Positions 23,150-31,006 of a stretch of DNA of 64,000 nt are shown here, in pieces. The stretch lies in contig OY782871.2 in the NCBI GenBank assembly GCA_963678555.2, forward strand, positions 124,001-188,000, given 5' to 3'. Each line of letters opens with the position of its first letter. The first letter of the stretch is position 1. The notes beneath the pieces were generated by a model. The model made no database searches. It was not told the DNA's origin and saw only the letters and a list, made by a program, of their open reading frames with translations. Origin of the DNA: SABI01 sp963678555. Lineage in GTDB: Bacteria > Spirochaetota > Spirochaetia > Sphaerochaetales > Sphaerochaetaceae. Both the position numbers and the translations under genes were made by a program.

Positions 23150-25234
23150 ATGGAACAGCAGCAGTATCTGGAGAAGGTGTACGGCGGCTTAGTCGGCAAG
23201 TGCGTCGGCGTTCGCCTGGGAGCTCCGGTCGAACCGACAATCTGGACCTATGAACGGATCCGCGAGACCTATGGAGATATCACCGGGTATATCAAGGAAT
23301 ACTCACTGTTTGCAGCCGATGATGATATCAACGGACCGATGTTCTTCATCCGCTCTCTCCTTGACCATCCCTCTCCTATCAGTGCTGCCGATGTGGGAGA
23401 TGCCTGGCTCAACTATACCCGCGAGGGGATAGGATTCTACTGGTGGGGAGGCTACGGTACCAGTACTGAACACACTGCCTACCTCAACCTGAAATCGGGC
23501 CTTAAGGCCCCCCTGTCCGGAAGCATGGAAGTGAACGGGACAACCATAGCCGAACAGATCGGCGGTCAGATCTTCATCGATTCCTGGGGCTGGGTCTATC
23601 CGGGAGATTTCCGTAAGGCAGCTGACATGGCAGGTATGGCTTCCAGTGTCGGTCATGACAGAAACGGTATCTACGGTGCCCGTTTTATCGCCGCCTGTAT
23701 CTCACTCGCCTTCGAAGAACAGAGCATATCCCGTATCGTGGAACTGGCCCTTGAGACTATTCCCGAAGAGAGTACCTACGCACAGGTTGTGCGTGCCGTC
23801 CGGTCCTTCCACAGGGAGCATCCCCGTTCCTGGAGGGAGGCAAGAGAGTATCTTGAGAAGAACTGGGGGTACGACCGGTACCCCGGTGTGTGTCATATCA
23901 TCCCCAATGCCGGCGTCTGTGTGCTTGCCCTGTTCTATGGCGAGGGGGATTTCAACCGCACAGTGGAGATCGCTACCATGTCCGGCTGGGATACCGACTG
24001 TAACGCAGGGAATGTTGGATCCATTCTCGGGGTGATGAACGGTATAGAGGGGATAGGAGAACACTATCTCCGCCCGATCAATGACTGGCATGCGGCAAGC
24101 AGCATTGCGGGAGCCCTGAACAGTATCAATCTTCCTACTGCAGCGAAAGAACTTGCTGTTCTCGGTCGCCGACAGGCGGGATTAGAGGTTCCCCGTGAGT
24201 GGCAGGAAAGTACATTCACCGATGATATCATCCTCGATTTCTCCCTGCCTTTCTCGACAGGAGGTCTCAGGACCTCCTCGGACTTCCTCGCTCCTCTTGC
24301 TCCCGGCAGTCACTACCGGGACAAAGGGTCCCTCACAGTTCTTCTGGACCGGCTCCAGCGAGGAGACTCAGCCTATATCTACTACCAGAGCTACTATACC
24401 CGTGAAGACTTCTCCGACGAACGCTACTCGCCCACTTTCACTCCCGAAGTGTACAGCGGACAGACCCTTACCGTCACTGGACAGATAGAGCGTATGAGCG
24501 GACAGCGGATCGCCATTGCTCCCTACATAGCGGATGCACGGGAAGGGCGGATTGAATCGGGCCAGTTCATCTTTCCCGCTGAGTCTGAGGAGTTCACGAT
24601 TACCTATACGGTTCCGGCGGTTCCTTTCGCGATCAAGGAGGTGGGGCTGCAGGTAATGAATCCCGACGCAGCCAAGTTTCTGGGAACGATGAAGATCACC
24701 TCCTTCCGGGTCACCGGCAAACGCTCCTTCCGTGTAGAGTTCAAGGATGAGAAGAAGGAGTTTCGAGGTCTCTCGAGGTGCTCACTCGCCTCAGGAGCCT
24801 GGGAGCTGGAAGATGGAGGACTCAGAGTCATTACCAATGACACATTCCAGTTGTACAGCGGTCCCTACTATACGAAGGATTCCACGGTCACCGCCACAGT
24901 TCAGGCGGAGTATGGGGAGAGTCACATGATCATAGCCCGCAGCCGCGGGGCTCAGGGGGGATACTACTTCGGACTCCATGGAAACGATACGGTCGCACTG
25001 ATCAGACGTTCAGGGGAAAACCTGGTGCTCTCCAGTGTTCCGTTTCCCTGGAAGAAGGGAAAACCCTACACACTGTCCCTTTCACTGACCGGTGATACTG
25101 TCACGGGCAGTGTGGATGGTCAGGAGCTGATCAGGTATCAGGACAGTGCTCCGCTCGAATACGGAATGGCAGGGCTTGGAAAGCTCAGTGCCGGAAGGAC
25201 GCTGTTCTTCTCTCTCGAAGTGAAAGAGGAGTAG
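23150..25234 (+). CDS. ADP-ribosylglycohydrolase family protein fused to C-terminal beta-rich domains
   Basis: 694 residues without signal peptide. Residues about 1-350 form an ADP_ribosyl_GH domain: KVYGGLVGKCVGVRLGAPVE at the start, an acidic D57-D58-D59 in place of the usual DDT, and GWDTDCNAGNVGSILG with D281-T-D283. About 380-520 looks beta-rich without a known motif; 525-694 looks like a concanavalin/LamG-type jelly roll (YYFGLHGNDTVALIRR, GKPYTLSLSLTGDTVTGSVDG). Such a fold usually binds or shapes access to glycans. It follows the importer and precedes citDEF, so it should act on the imported compound in the cytoplasm. ATG 23150 is preceded by GGGAGAGAGT. Confidence 0.8.
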   Translation: MEQQQYLEKVYGGLVGKCVGVRLGAPVEPTIWTYERIRETYGDITGYIKEYSLFAADDDINGPMFFIRSLLDHPSPISAADVGDAWLNYTREGIGFYWWGGYGTSTEHTAYLNLKSGLKAPLSGSMEVNGTTIAEQIGGQIFIDSWGWVYPGDFRKAADMAGMASSVGHDRNGIYGARFIAACISLAFEEQSISRIVELALETIPEESTYAQVVRAVRSFHREHPRSWREAREYLEKNWGYDRYPGVCHIIPNAGVCVLALFYGEGDFNRTVEIATMSGWDTDCNAGNVGSILGVMNGIEGIGEHYLRPINDWHAASSIAGALNSINLPTAAKELAVLGRRQAGLEVPREWQESTFTDDIILDFSLPFSTGGLRTSSDFLAPLAPGSHYRDKGSLTVLLDRLQRGDSAYIYYQSYYTREDFSDERYSPTFTPEVYSGQTLTVTGQIERMSGQRIAIAPYIADAREGRIESGQFIFPAESEEFTITYTVPAVPFAIKEVGLQVMNPDAAKFLGTMKITSFRVTGKRSFRVEFKDEKKEFRGLSRCSLASGAWELEDGGLRVITNDTFQLYSGPYYTKDSTVTATVQAEYGESHMIIARSRGAQGGYYFGLHGNDTVALIRRSGENLVLSSVPFPWKKGKPYTLSLSLTGDTVTGSVDGQELIRYQDSAPLEYGMAGLGKLSAGRTLFFSLEVKEE

Positions 25235-25237
25235 ATG

Positions 25238-25504
25238 ATGAAAGTCACAAGTGGAAGCACGGAGAAGATGGATGCGCTCGTGGAACTTGATGACGATGCT
25301 TCTTCCATCACCATCGATATCCACTCTCCCGTCTCATCTCTGTACCGGGAATCTCAGCTCAGGTGCGTGCAGGAGGTGCTGGAACAGGAGGGCGTGGATG
25401 CACTTGCGGTCACGATAGAGGATAACCACGCGATTGATGCAGTGCTGAGAGCACGCATCAGGAGTGCTCTTTCAGAGCTCGGGACACAAGGGGGCAGTGT
25501 ATGA
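25238..25504 (+). CDS. citD: Citrate lyase acyl carrier protein (gamma subunit), probable loss of prosthetic-group serine
   Basis: 88 residues, matching CitD length. Conserved pieces are SSITIDIHSPVSSLYRESQL, VDALAVTIEDNHAIDAVLRARI and a C-terminal ALSELG. In CitD of enterobacteria the prosthetic group sits on the serine of AGTLES; aligned by eye, this protein reads SGSTEKMD, giving lysine (K10) at that place. Serines at 5 and 7 are near but shifted. If the alignment holds, the normal phosphoribosyl-dephospho-CoA attachment is lost. ATG 25238 is used (AGGAG spacing 6); ATG 25235 directly after the upstream stop is possible. The 3' end overlaps citE by ATGA. Confidence 0.8.
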   Translation: MKVTSGSTEKMDALVELDDDASSITIDIHSPVSSLYRESQLRCVQEVLEQEGVDALAVTIEDNHAIDAVLRARIRSALSELGTQGGSV

Positions 25505-26370
25505 GAAGCGTTCTCTACGTCCCCGCGAACAGTCCCTCCAAGATCCTGAATGCACCGGTCTACGGCTCTGACAGCATAATCTTCGATCTCGAGGATGCAG
25601 TGCAGCCTGAGAAGAAGAACGAGGCACGGTTCCTGCTTCAGGAACTGCTTGTTCTCGATCAGTATGATGGTGTGCACTGTGCGGTGCGGATCAACGATGT
25701 CCGTTCCCCCTTCTGGAGGGAGGACCTCAGGATGCTTACACCTCTGCTGGAAACATCCCGAGTCAGAACTCTGAGAGTCGCCAAGGTGGAATCGGAACAA
25801 GATCTCATCCGTATCGACAGAGAGCTCGAGTCCATCGAGCGGAACTCTGCTCTAGAGGAAGGCAGCATCACCCTTCAGGCTCTCCTGGAAACACCTCTCG
25901 CAATCGAAGAGGCCTACCGTATCAGCGGAGCCTGTGCGAGGACGGAGGCGCTTGTTTTCGGTTCAGAGGACTACTGCAGTGCAACCGGAATAGACCGCTA
26001 CGGTTCTCCCTTCTCCCTCGATTATCCGAGAAGCCGTCTCGTGGCGGCAGCGGCCGCCTACGGCAGGGAAGCCTACGATACCGCCTACGGAGCCTTTCGA
26101 GATATCGAAGGACTTGAGCAGGAATCTGTACGTGCCCGGGCGCTGGGCTTCATCGGCAAGTCGGTCATTCACCCCTCCCAGATTGATGTGGTCAACACAG
26201 TCTTTTCAGTCACGGAGAAGGAGGCAGAGTGGGCGAATCAGGTTCTTGGTGCGGGGCTTGTTGATGAAAAGGGAACCGGAGTGACTCAGGTTAAGGGGAT
26301 GATGATCGATACGCCTGTCATCTCACGCGCACAGAGGATCCTTGCCCGCGCCGAAAAGCAGAAGAGGTAG
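25501..26370 (+). CDS. citE: Citrate lyase beta subunit (citryl-ACP lyase, HpcH/HpaI family)
   Basis: 289 residues, the usual CitE length. Signature pieces: MRSVLYVPANSPSKILNAP, IIFDLEDAV (29-34), CAVRIND, ALLETPLAI and ALVFGSEDYC with the acidic metal ligands, GKSVIHPSQIDVVN near the end. CitE cleaves the citryl thioester on CitD to oxaloacetate plus acetyl-ACP. Genes citD, citE and citF are joined by overlap or a 2-nt gap. Stand-alone CitE-like enzymes also cleave malyl-, citramalyl- or related CoA esters, so a non-citrate substrate is possible. Confidence 0.9.
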   Translation: MRSVLYVPANSPSKILNAPVYGSDSIIFDLEDAVQPEKKNEARFLLQELLVLDQYDGVHCAVRINDVRSPFWREDLRMLTPLLETSRVRTLRVAKVESEQDLIRIDRELESIERNSALEEGSITLQALLETPLAIEEAYRISGACARTEALVFGSEDYCSATGIDRYGSPFSLDYPRSRLVAAAAAYGREAYDTAYGAFRDIEGLEQESVRARALGFIGKSVIHPSQIDVVNTVFSVTEKEAEWANQVLGAGLVDEKGTGVTQVKGMMIDTPVISRAQRILARAEKQKR

Positions 26371-26372
26371 GG

Positions 26373-27812
26373 ATGGAACATCAGGACACACAAACAAAAC
26401 AGCCTGATCGAATCCACCGGACCTGGGACAGCCTGTTCTCCTCGCTCTCACTGCGTAACGGCATGCACATCAGTTTCCATCACCATCTGCGCTACGGGGA
26501 TCAGGTCGTCTCTCAGGTGCTGAGTGAGCTCGCCGGGTATGGTCTGAGTTCTCTCTCCCTCTGCGTGTCCTCCATTATGGGTCCTGCCGTGGAGGCGGTC
26601 ACTGAGGCGGTGAGAACCGGGCTCGTCACCTCGCTGGAGACAACCGGTGCGAAACCTCCGCTCTCCGATGGTATTGCAGAGGGTGCACTGGAAACGCCGG
26701 TGATCTTCAGAACTCACGGAGGCCGCTCGCGTGCCCTCAAAACAGGAGAGACCGGAATCGATATCGCCTTTATCGCAGCGTCCGCTGTCGACTCGCGAGG
26801 GGCCTGCAACGGGGTCGACGGACCCAATCCCTTCGGTTCCATGGGCTACGCCCTGGATGATGCTGCCTATGCGGATGTGGTCGTCGTGGTCAGCGACTAT
26901 CTCAGTGAACAGCCGCTGAGCTACGTATCAATCGTTCCTGAGCAGGTGGATCATGTGATACTCATTGATTCCATCGGGGACAGCTCACGCATGAGTGAGG
27001 GAAGCCTTCGGGGAAAAGCATCGCCCCTTCAGGACCTGATTGCTTCACGTACTGCTTCCGTGCTCTCCTTTCTCGGGGTGATCGCCAACGGCTTCTCCTA
27101 TCAGGCAGGCAGCGGAGTGATCAGCATGCAGGTGACCCATCGCATCGCCGACATGATGAGAAAGAAGGGAATCACCGGCTCGTTCGCCTCCGGGGGAATC
27201 ACGTCTGCTCTGGTGGAGCTGCTTGAACAGGGGCTGTTCACCGAGCTCTATGATGTACAGAGCTTCGATGAGAGGGCAGCACACTCACTGAAGAACAATC
27301 CTTCCCATCACGAGATGAGTGCGGGAATGTATGCCGACCCCACCCGGGTGGACCGAATCGCCGGCCGACTGGATGTGATGATCCTCTCTGCGACCGAGGT
27401 GGATACAGCGTTCAACCTGAACAGTGTCACCGGGACTGACGGACGGATCATAGGTGCTCTCGGAGGAGCTCCGGATACGGCGGAAGGAGCGAAGCTGACC
27501 GTGGCAGTCGTCCCCTCGATGCGGGGACGTATCCCGACGATCCATGAGAGGGTGCGTACCATCTGTACCCCTGGTGAGTCTGTGGATATCGTCGTGTGCG
27601 AGAGAGGGATCGTCGTGAATCCGCTGAGACCTGACCTGCAGGACCTCCTGGAGAAGTCCCCCTGCCGCAGGTATCTCACCGGTATGAGGTGTCTGCTCGA
27701 TATCACCCACAGCCTCTGCGGAACTCCGCAGTACCCTGAGAGGACGGGACCCATCGTCGCCGTCATAGAGAGGAATACGGGGGAAGTGCTCGATACACTG
27801 CGGTCACAGTGA
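26373..27812 (+). CDS. citF: Citrate lyase alpha subunit (citrate:acetyl-ACP transferase)
   Basis: 479 residues, close to known CitF (about 500). Diagnostic motifs are GMHISFHHHLRYGDQVV, IADMMRKKGITGSFASGGIT, DVQSFDERAAHSLKNNPSHHEMSA (given in parts in the protein near 285-310) and GALGGAPDTAEGAKLT. It exchanges acetyl on the carrier for citrate. Companion genes for prosthetic-group synthesis and activation (citC, citG, citX) are not in this window, and no citrate carrier is adjacent. Last gene of the LacI-controlled operon; it converges on the IclR gene with a 60-bp gap. Confidence 0.92.
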   Translation: MEHQDTQTKQPDRIHRTWDSLFSSLSLRNGMHISFHHHLRYGDQVVSQVLSELAGYGLSSLSLCVSSIMGPAVEAVTEAVRTGLVTSLETTGAKPPLSDGIAEGALETPVIFRTHGGRSRALKTGETGIDIAFIAASAVDSRGACNGVDGPNPFGSMGYALDDAAYADVVVVVSDYLSEQPLSYVSIVPEQVDHVILIDSIGDSSRMSEGSLRGKASPLQDLIASRTASVLSFLGVIANGFSYQAGSGVISMQVTHRIADMMRKKGITGSFASGGITSALVELLEQGLFTELYDVQSFDERAAHSLKNNPSHHEMSAGMYADPTRVDRIAGRLDVMILSATEVDTAFNLNSVTGTDGRIIGALGGAPDTAEGAKLTVAVVPSMRGRIPTIHERVRTICTPGESVDIVVCERGIVVNPLRPDLQDLLEKSPCRRYLTGMRCLLDITHSLCGTPQYPERTGPIVAVIERNTGEVLDTLRSQ

Positions 27813-27872
27813 ACGCGGGTCAATGCTTTGAGCAGTGTGGTCGGTCAGACATGGTATGTGAGCGAGAAGACT

Positions 27873-28628
27873 CTAGACAAAGAATCCGAGTGACTCGCTG
27901 ATCTTCTTTGCATACGCCTGCGTCAGCTCGATAGCTGCCTGCTGTTTCAGTTCGGAATGCTTGGTCAGCGGAGCTGATACCCCGATACTGGCGATCGCTT
28001 TCCCGTTTGTATTGAAGATCGGTGCAGCGACACCCCATGCTCCCATGTGGAGTTCTTCCTTGGAAAAGGCGTACCCGACTTCCCTGATCTTCTTCAGATC
28101 CGTTTTCAGATCAACCGGGTCTGTGATGGTGTGGTCGGTGAATTTCTGAAGCTCATGGGAACACGCCCTGTCCCATTCGTCACTGTCCAGAAAAGCGAGA
28201 ATCACCTTGTTGTTCGCTCCGGCATGGATAGGTACTGTCCCTCCGATGGGAGGAGCTACCTTGATAGGCGCCGAGGATTCCACGCTGTGGATGGCTATAC
28301 CCACAAGGTCATCCCGTATGGTAAGCTGGACGGTCTCTTCGAGCGTCTTGGCAAGACGTTCCATGAACGGCTGTGCAACCTTCTCGAGTGTCGTGTTGTA
28401 ATGGATGATCTCGGAGAAGTAGAGCAGCCGGAACCCGAGGCGGAAGGTGTTCTTACCCTCATCCTTTTCAAGGAGCTTGTTCTCGATGAGTGCATTGATG
28501 TATCGATAGACACTGCCTCTGGGAAGCCCCGCTCTCTCAGCGATCGTTTCTGCTGTAAGGTGTTTATCTGTCTTGCTGAACACAAACAGTATTTTGAAAG
28601 CCCTGTCTAACGATTTGAAATCACTCAT
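27873..28628 (-). CDS. IclR family transcriptional regulator
   Basis: 251 residues. Winged HTH at about 1-70 (LDRAFKILFVFSKTDKHLTAETIAERAGLPRGSVYRYINAL) and an IclR effector domain after it (VGIAIHSVESSAPIKV, TIPDP-like TITDPVDL, GYAFSKEELHMGAWGVAAPIFN, ASIGVSAPLTK). IclR proteins often control sugar-acid and aromatic catabolism. It lies 15 nt after the SDR gene at 28644-29369 and is probably cotranscribed with it. The shared operator-like element between 29452 and 29486, and its copies at 30454 and 42605, are good candidates for its binding sites. Confidence 0.92.
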   Translation of the reverse strand: MSDFKSLDRAFKILFVFSKTDKHLTAETIAERAGLPRGSVYRYINALIENKLLEKDEGKNTFRLGFRLLYFSEIIHYNTTLEKVAQPFMERLAKTLEETVQLTIRDDLVGIAIHSVESSAPIKVAPPIGGTVPIHAGANNKVILAFLDSDEWDRACSHELQKFTDHTITDPVDLKTDLKKIREVGYAFSKEELHMGAWGVAAPIFNTNGKAIASIGVSAPLTKHSELKQQAAIELTQAYAKKISESLGFFV

Positions 28629-28643
28629 ACTTCACCTAAATAT

Positions 28644-29369
28644 TTAATCAAAATGAAGCCCTCCGTTCTGGTCAATCACTTCTCCCGTGATGAATCCGGA
28701 CTTCGGGCTGCAAAGGGTCCACACCGTATGTGCTACTTCCTCTGATTTACATAAACGTTTTACGGGAATTTTGTCAATGACCGCATCTCTCTGTTCCTTA
28801 GTGAGTTGCTCCGTCACCATGGGGGTCTCGATATAGGCCGGAGCCACTGCATTGACCGTGATGCCGTACCCTGCGAGCTCAGCTGCAAGGGAGAAGGTGA
28901 GAGAGTTCATCCCCCCCTTTGAAACCGCATAGGCGGTGCCTGCTGTCAGGCCTCCGCTCTTTGCCGCAAGAGAAGAGATATTCACGATTCTGCCGTACCT
29001 GTGGCTTTTCATTCGGGGAATGACGGCCTTTGAAACCAGGAAGGCTCCGGTCAGATTGACGGCCAGAACCCTGTTCCATTCTTCCAGAGAAGTCTCCATC
29101 ACCTTGTTGTTCGCAAGAATTCCAGCATTGTTCACAAGGATCGAGGGGGAACCGAGGCGATCCAGGAGAGGTATGAGACTTTCTTCTATCGCATGGGCAT
29201 CGGTGATATCACAGGTACACTGATGTACCCGACCCTTCCAGGAGGGGACCGGCGTGCATTCCACGATATCGATCGCGATTACCTGTTCAACGCTGTTGGT
29301 GAGTAGTTCCTCTATGATCGCCATCCCTAACGGGCCCGCTGCCCCAGTCACAATTCCCACCTGATTCAT
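28644..29369 (-). CDS. SDR family oxidoreductase
   Basis: 241-residue short-chain dehydrogenase: cofactor motif TGAAGPLG near residue 8, NNAG in ILVNNAGIL, catalytic ISSLAA and YAVSKGG, and an ETPMV segment. ATG 29369 is preceded by GAGGAG with a spacing of 6. It resembles FabG-like and 3-oxoacyl/sugar-alcohol dehydrogenases; the substrate is open. It is divergent from another SDR at 29505 and followed by the IclR regulator. Confidence 0.85.
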   Translation of the reverse strand: MNQVGIVTGAAGPLGMAIIEELLTNSVEQVIAIDIVECTPVPSWKGRVHQCTCDITDAHAIEESLIPLLDRLGSPSILVNNAGILANNKVMETSLEEWNRVLAVNLTGAFLVSKAVIPRMKSHRYGRIVNISSLAAKSGGLTAGTAYAVSKGGMNSLTFSLAAELAGYGITVNAVAPAYIETPMVTEQLTKEQRDAVIDKIPVKRLCKSEEVAHTVWTLCSPKSGFITGEVIDQNGGLHFD

Positions 29370-29414
29370 AGATACTCCTCGCAGTTCCGGATTCCATGGA
29401 TCCACACCAATTTC

Positions 29415-29443
29415 TAGACAGGTCATAGAATCCATGGTTTAAT
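29415..29443 (+). promoter_or_regulatory. Promoter of the SDR gene at 29505
   Basis: TAGACA (29415-29420), 17-bp spacer, TTTAAT (29438-29443). The operator-like element starts 14 bp after the -10. In the other direction TATAAT (29455-29450, minus strand) lies within the dyad and probably serves the SDR-iclR unit. Confidence 0.5.
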
Positions 29444-29451
29444 AGGATTAT

Positions 29452-29486
29452 TATACAATGAAAATGTGTTTTGTATAGTAAAAATG
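29452..29486. promoter_or_regulatory. Operator-like element, copy A (SDR/SDR-iclR divergent region)
   Basis: A 29-bp element at 29458-29486 follows the pattern ATGA(T/A)AAT, four variable bases, TTTG(C/T)ATAGTAA(T/A)AA shared with 30454-30483 and 42605-42634. In this copy it overlaps an inverted repeat TATACAA .. TTGTATA (29452-29477). Position just after the promoter fits a repressor site. Confidence 0.6.
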
Positions 29487-29504
29487 TTAGAAGGGAGAAT
29501 CGGT

Positions 29505-30344
29505 ATGGAAAAAACGTCAGTGCAGGGGAAAGTCGGGGTGATAACCGGAGGGACAAGCGGCTTCGGTCTTGAGGTGGTTCTTGACCTCCAGCGACAGGGG
29601 GCTGATCTCGCTGTCTTCTCGATTGACGAACCGTCCGATGATACTCTTGAACGTGTGTCATCATGCCCGACAGGGAGTGTCACCTTCTTTGTGATAGATC
29701 TGCTTGACGAGTCCTCGGGAAGTGAGATCGTCAGGAAAACGGTGGAACGGTACGGTACCGTTGACTTTGTGTTTGCGAATGCCGGGTTTGCTATCAGGTT
29801 CGATAAGCCTCTCACCGATTACCCCAGTGATGAGGTCGTGAAGGCACTGAAGAGGCAGTACCAGATATTTCCCATTGCCTTCCTGTCTCTCGCACTGGAA
29901 GCTGCCCAGGTCATGAAGGAGAAGTACAGAAACACCGAAACCGATACCACAGGGCACAGGATGGACTCCGGTTCCATCATAGTCACACTCTCGGAGGCCT
30001 CCTTAAGTAATCTGCGTGCCGACCTTCTTGCCTATGCCGCAGCAAAGAAGTCTACTCAGTGGATCATGGAGAGTCTGGCAGTCTCACTCGCACCCTACAA
30101 CATCAGAGTGAACGGGATCGCCCCGGGTTTCGCCAACAACGAGGGACAGAAGAAATTCTATGGTACCTACCCTGAGATACGAAAGGATGTAGAGAACCTC
30201 TGTCATCTGAAGCCTGCATTCATGCATCCTCATGCAATCACTCCTGCTGTCAGGTATCTTCTCAGCGATCATTACGTGACGGGTCAGACCATCATCCTCG
30301 ATGGAGGGTATTCCCTTCACACCTTCTCCTACTTCACCGAATAG
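29505..30344 (+). CDS. SDR family oxidoreductase
   Basis: 279 residues. Motif TGGTSGFG near 15-22, FANAGFAI, SIIVTLSEAS (catalytic serine region), YAAAKKS and a C-terminal DGGYSLHTFSYF. It begins with a charged segment MEKTSVQGKVG typical for sugar SDRs. ATG 29505 is preceded by AAGGGAG. It lies just before the TRAP transporter operon, which has its own promoter at 30418, and shares the same operator pattern. Probably oxidises a sugar acid or polyol imported by the TRAP system. Confidence 0.83.
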   Translation: MEKTSVQGKVGVITGGTSGFGLEVVLDLQRQGADLAVFSIDEPSDDTLERVSSCPTGSVTFFVIDLLDESSGSEIVRKTVERYGTVDFVFANAGFAIRFDKPLTDYPSDEVVKALKRQYQIFPIAFLSLALEAAQVMKEKYRNTETDTTGHRMDSGSIIVTLSEASLSNLRADLLAYAAAKKSTQWIMESLAVSLAPYNIRVNGIAPGFANNEGQKKFYGTYPEIRKDVENLCHLKPAFMHPHAITPAVRYLLSDHYVTGQTIILDGGYSLHTFSYFTE

Positions 30345-30417
30345 CAGATACCGCCGGTTCCTGTACGGAGTCCGACGGTCAACGGGTTCACGTATACCGG
30401 CCCCGGAGAAAAAAGAT

Positions 30418-30446
30418 TTGACAGAGTGCAAAAGCTGATCTATCAT
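30418..30446 (+). promoter_or_regulatory. Promoter of the TRAP transporter operon
   Basis: Perfect TTGACA (30418-30423), 17-bp spacer, TATCAT (30441-30446). Confidence 0.7.
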
Positions 30447-30453
30447 CAAAGAA

Positions 30454-30483
30454 ATGATAATCGTGTTTGCATAGTAATAAAAG
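30454..30483. promoter_or_regulatory. Operator-like element, copy B (TRAP operon)
   Basis: ATGATAATCG then TGTTTGCATAGTAATAAAAG, beginning 8 bp after the -10 box. It matches copy C at 42605-42634 in about 24 of 30 positions and copy A in the framework positions. The core TGTTTGCATAGT is identical in B and C. Confidence 0.65.
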
Positions 30484-30491
30484 GTGGAAAT

Positions 30492-30992
30492 ATGGCACAA
30501 ACGAAAAAGCACATCGTTTTGGAAGAGGTCCTCTGTCTGACGTCGACCATCCTCCTCATAGGATTTCTCGCCATCCAGGTTGTGCTGAGATACGTATTTC
30601 AGACAGGAATAGCCTGGTCCGAAGAACTCTCACGCATCAGCTTCATCTGGGTTGTCTACGCATCGGTTTCCTATACAGCAAAATATGACAAACATATCCG
30701 GGTGACAGTCATCCTGGGGTTTTTCCCTGAGAAGGTGCAGAAGTACATTCTCACTGTGATAGACCTGATCTGGATAGCCATGAATGCAATTATCGTCTAT
30801 CAGGGAATCAAATACATCTTCCGCCTGTTTGATTTCCCGTTCATGTCTCAGACACTGGGTATCAACCTTGTGTATGCGTACTTTATTATACCCGTTGGAT
30901 TCACCCTCCAGTCGTACAGGATTTTCATGAACCTCATAACCCGTCTCAAGACGAATGAGGTTGATGTCCACGATTCTCGATTGGACATGTAG
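30492..30992 (+). CDS. TRAP transporter small permease (DctQ)
   Basis: 166-residue protein with four hydrophobic helices; the family block AWSEELSRISFIWVVYASVSYTAKYDKHIRV lies near 42-72. DctQ links to the large permease DctM. ATG 30492 follows AAGGTGG. The operon order Q-M-P is complete in 30492-33361. Confidence 0.9.
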   Translation: MAQTKKHIVLEEVLCLTSTILLIGFLAIQVVLRYVFQTGIAWSEELSRISFIWVVYASVSYTAKYDKHIRVTVILGFFPEKVQKYILTVIDLIWIAMNAIIVYQGIKYIFRLFDFPFMSQTLGINLVYAYFIIPVGFTLQSYRIFMNLITRLKTNEVDVHDSRLDM

Positions 30993-31006
30993 GAGATGTG
31001 TAAGCT

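Noticed and set aside
21666..23240. Very long open frame (over 500 codons) on the minus strand opposite the binding-protein gene
   Set aside because: It is antisense to a clear solute-binding protein with signal peptide and ribosome site, has no family features and no promoter; it arises from codon bias. The same holds for the long frames opposite glgP (15770-16795) and GH31 (51437-54160).
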